Shown piece after piece: positions 61,227 through 64,000 of a DNA stretch of 64,000 nucleotides. The position numbers and the translations under genes are program-made. Location: positions 5,076,280 to 5,140,279 of the forward strand of contig JAQFVV010000014.1 of NCBI GenBank assembly GCA_028023455.1. The letters are read 5' to 3'. How positions within the stretch are numbered: position 1 is the stretch's first letter; each line of letters opens with the position of its first letter. This DNA comes from Epiperipatus broadwayi (lineage: Eukaryota > Onychophora > Udeonychophora > Euonychophora > Peripatidae). The notes beneath the pieces were generated by a model. That model searched no databases and was not told the origin of the DNA. It saw nothing but the letters and a program-made list of their open reading frames with translations.

Positions 61227-63730
61227 GATTCTATCCACTGAAAGTCAAGCAGCATTGCAGTTAGATTTTGATTCAATTTAGAAAACTTTGAACAAAACGT
61301 CAGAAATGCTTTTACACATTGTTTTATTTTACATTGCTTTAATGTAAAGGATATATACTTTGTTTATATTATACTATTCAATTACTAATTTTTTATATTA
61401 AAAAAATGCATACTTATTTATACAAGTTAAATCCATATTTTGAAGGGCCCTACACTAACTGAATCCAGTCCTGATTTGACCAGTAGTGTGGGTAGTTTTA
61501 TTGACATAAAGCTAAAATTTTCTATATAATGAATCTATCTTATGAAATCTAGACATAACTGAATAATATTTATTAATTCACTGATGGATAATAATTTTCA
61601 ATATTGTTATAAAATACATACTCTCCTTTTTCATAAGTTACTTTTATTAACACAGTGAAAACTATATTATAATAAGGTATTTTATTTTAAAAGGAACATA
61701 AGTAATATTTAATTGTATTTATTATTTAGTTATCATGAGTGGAATTAAGTTTAAATTTTGTGCACTAATACTTATTTAACAGATATATATATGAAGTCAG
61801 TTCATATTTTTATACCAAATAAGCTAAATTATTGCCATATCAGTATATCATTTAAATCAAGATAAACTAAACTTTAAATTAATTTTAAATCATTTATACT
61901 CTTTTATGCATTTTATTTTAATAATAAATTCAATAATTAATAATACTAATGTTTTGGATTAAACACGTGTATAATAACAGAAGCATTATAAATAATAATA
62001 ATTTAAATATTGCAAAGTATAGGATTAATCAATGTTCTTGTTTGCCTGAAGATTTGTGATAATGGATTTTAGTTTATTTATATGTTGTATTATTTCCATC
62101 ATCTAATATTAAATACTGAATATCTTCTTTTTTATTAATTACAATTCTATCACAGATTACTGAAACATATGATCAAAGACATGTGGAAAGGATAAACGAT
62201 TCCCAAGATCTGTATTTTGTACTGAACCAACGCTCATCAGTTGGCCAGATCACAACCTCTTACACAGATCTTCATCATTTGTATCTGATAAACTGTCTAT
62301 TTAATTTGATAGATTGATTGTTTATTTATTCTTCATTGGTTACCATTATTAATTTGATATATTATTCTCTTGGTCGAATCAGAATGGGTATAACTTGTTT
62401 ATTAATTTGTCCTTTTTGATATGGGGAAAGTAATCTTTTTATCAGTACTAATATATTAGATCACTTTTAGTTGTGATATTGCATGAACACTGTTGCATTA
62501 TTAATTTATTCTGGAGATAATTTTTTTCCCGTGTTTGATGAATAGAATTTAAATATTAGAATTTTTGTATTCCTATTTAATTGAAACTCAAATTTAAAAG
62601 AATGACTGTTTCTTCTTTTTTGTAATTTTCAACAATGAAAATATTTTCTTTTTCCTCTATTGTTTCTTGTAATCGAGTTCTTAAATTAATACAACAGAAA
62701 ATCTTATAAAATAGCACAAATATCGCTTTGAAATATGATTTTCATATGATATAAGATTTATAGCTTAATTCAGATTAAATTTTGGAATAAAATTAAAAAA
62801 AGGATTTTAAACTATTTGATCAAAAACAAATTATTATATAAATTAAAATTATATTGTCCAACTAAACATTTCAAGAAAAAAATTGAATTTGATTTTTTTT
62901 ATAATATATATTTGATATATGCTATATATTTGTATAATTGTTCAATAATATAAAATATATAAAAGAAAATAAATTTGATTATAGTGAATCGTTTGTTAGT
63001 CCAAAATGTATGTAGTTAAAAGTATATTCTAACAATTGTTATTATGCATAATCATTTATTCACTCATACATATTATTATGCAATCACATATCCATCCATT
63101 CACTTCATATAATAGTAAGTAATAAACAATAGTTCCCATATCCATTTTCCCAAATGCATTAATATAAAACAGCTTTCTATATGTTTATCTATCCTGAATG
63201 CAAAATAACAATTATTATTGTTGTTGTAAAGTTTCCTTTTGGTTTATTAAACTGTCTGCACCTTTGTTTAAGATACCACCTCTTTTAAAGCATGATAAGA
63301 TAATCATTATATATATACATATATATATATCACATACATGCTTATATATATATATATATATCACATACATGCTTAAACAAACTAATAGAATATCAGCGAC
63401 TCATTGTCATTGCAACAATTAGGCCATAAATGGAAATGTTGTAAAAATGAGTGTTCATTAATGTACATTGAGTTTATCTGTGTCTATGTAATAAAGTTTA
63501 TTTAAATGATTTCCATTTACTGCCTAAGTGGAGTGATACCTTGACAACATATTGCTGATTTTCTAAGTATGTTTAAGCTTGAGAGCTGTGGTGATGTAAG
63601 TTCTACATATAATTATCTATTAGCTGTAGGTACTTATGGATTATTACATATATGTTGCAATGTGATAATCAATCTGACTTTACTTTTTCATAAAAATGTG
63701 AATACTAAATTTATAAACTGTTTAATTTAC
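61227..63730. other. Dynein intron next to the first exon: no gene seen
   Basis: A+T-rich. Segment 62040-62130 resembles 59990-60100 (TTGTGAT-ATGG, TTCCATCATCT-ATA-TA, TGAATATCT). Segment 62180-62290 resembles the repeat at 28120-28210 and 28490-28570 (AAGAT-CAT-TTTGTA-TGAACCA, then CTCATCAGTTGGCC). An AT microsatellite with a duplicated CACATACATGCTT unit lies at 63309-63374. Confidence 0.5.
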
Positions 63731-63914
63731 CACAAATATCTTCAAATTCTGATGGTACTTCTACTTTTAAATTTACAACTTCCATATTTTGAATTAATAA
63801 ATGTTGTTTGAGCAAGGTAGGTAACTTTGCTTCTACATAATCCTTCCATACTTCAAATTTTTGATCTTCATAAGCCTTCATCTGGCGACCAACATCCAAA
63901 TATTTTGCCTTAGT
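63731..63914 (-). CDS. Dynein heavy chain exon (first in window)
   Basis: This is a 184-nt exon with minus-strand acceptor TTATAG and donor GTAAAT. It begins in phase 0 and ends after one base of a codon, exactly what the exon at 48900 needs. The peptide starts TKAKYLDVGRQMKAYEDQKF, then EVWKDYVEAKLPTLLKQHLL, and ends PSEFEDIC. The YExxxFxxW pattern followed by a run ending in a K-x-x-LL motif is usual for dynein heavy chains a little before the VNFS block. Alone it is suggestive; with the next exon it is convincing. Earlier exons lie right of the window. Confidence 0.85.
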
Positions 63915-64000
63915 CTATAATCATAAAAAAAAATGAGAGAAAAAATAATTCATTTTTTCTAAACTAATTTTTATAAAACAATTTAAATATTGTGAACCCT
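63915..64000 (-). other. Start of the preceding dynein intron
   Basis: A T-rich tract on the minus strand runs up to the acceptor TTATAG; no exon is visible to the window edge. Confidence 0.6.

Overview
The window is a very A+T-rich stretch of nuclear DNA from an animal, probably an invertebrate. It has spliceosomal introns, Ty3/gypsy, non-LTR, Penelope-like and hAT elements, and no prokaryotic features. The taxon cannot be fixed from the sequence alone.

The only host gene I can support lies on the minus strand: four exons of a dynein heavy chain, probably axonemal. In gene order they are 63914-63731, 48900-48770, 23956-23870 and 7988-7872. Each has AG/GT splice borders, their phases match exactly (1, 0, 0, 0), and together they give 173 uninterrupted codons from the N-terminal tail (DHC_N1) region. 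The three introns between them are about 14.8, 24.8 and 15.9 kb. Almost everything else in the window is intron filled with mobile elements.

Left part (1-6504): a long-LTR retroelement with no coding capacity (LTR, primer site, about 0.7 kb internal region, LTR). A related solo LTR is nested in its right LTR. Intron 7989-23869 holds a 1.5 kb TIR element with smaller repeats inside it, a 1 kb foldback palindrome and a decayed minus-strand non-LTR retrotransposon.

Intron 23957-48769 holds an inverted Penelope-like fragment with a GIY-YIG endonuclease end, a 1.2 kb foldback, an hAT-type MITE with target-site duplication, a degenerate coiled-coil ORF, and a young, nearly intact 14.7 kb Ty3/gypsy element. 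That element has unusually long LTRs (about 4.3 kb each), a 694-aa gag and a pol with a few lesions.

Intron 48901-63730 holds another foldback, an old Ty3/gypsy pol remnant split by a 2.2 kb solo LTR with a GTGG duplication, a decayed hAT transposase and a tRNA-derived SINE. The LTR elements with readable polarity all lie on the plus strand, antisense to the dynein gene.
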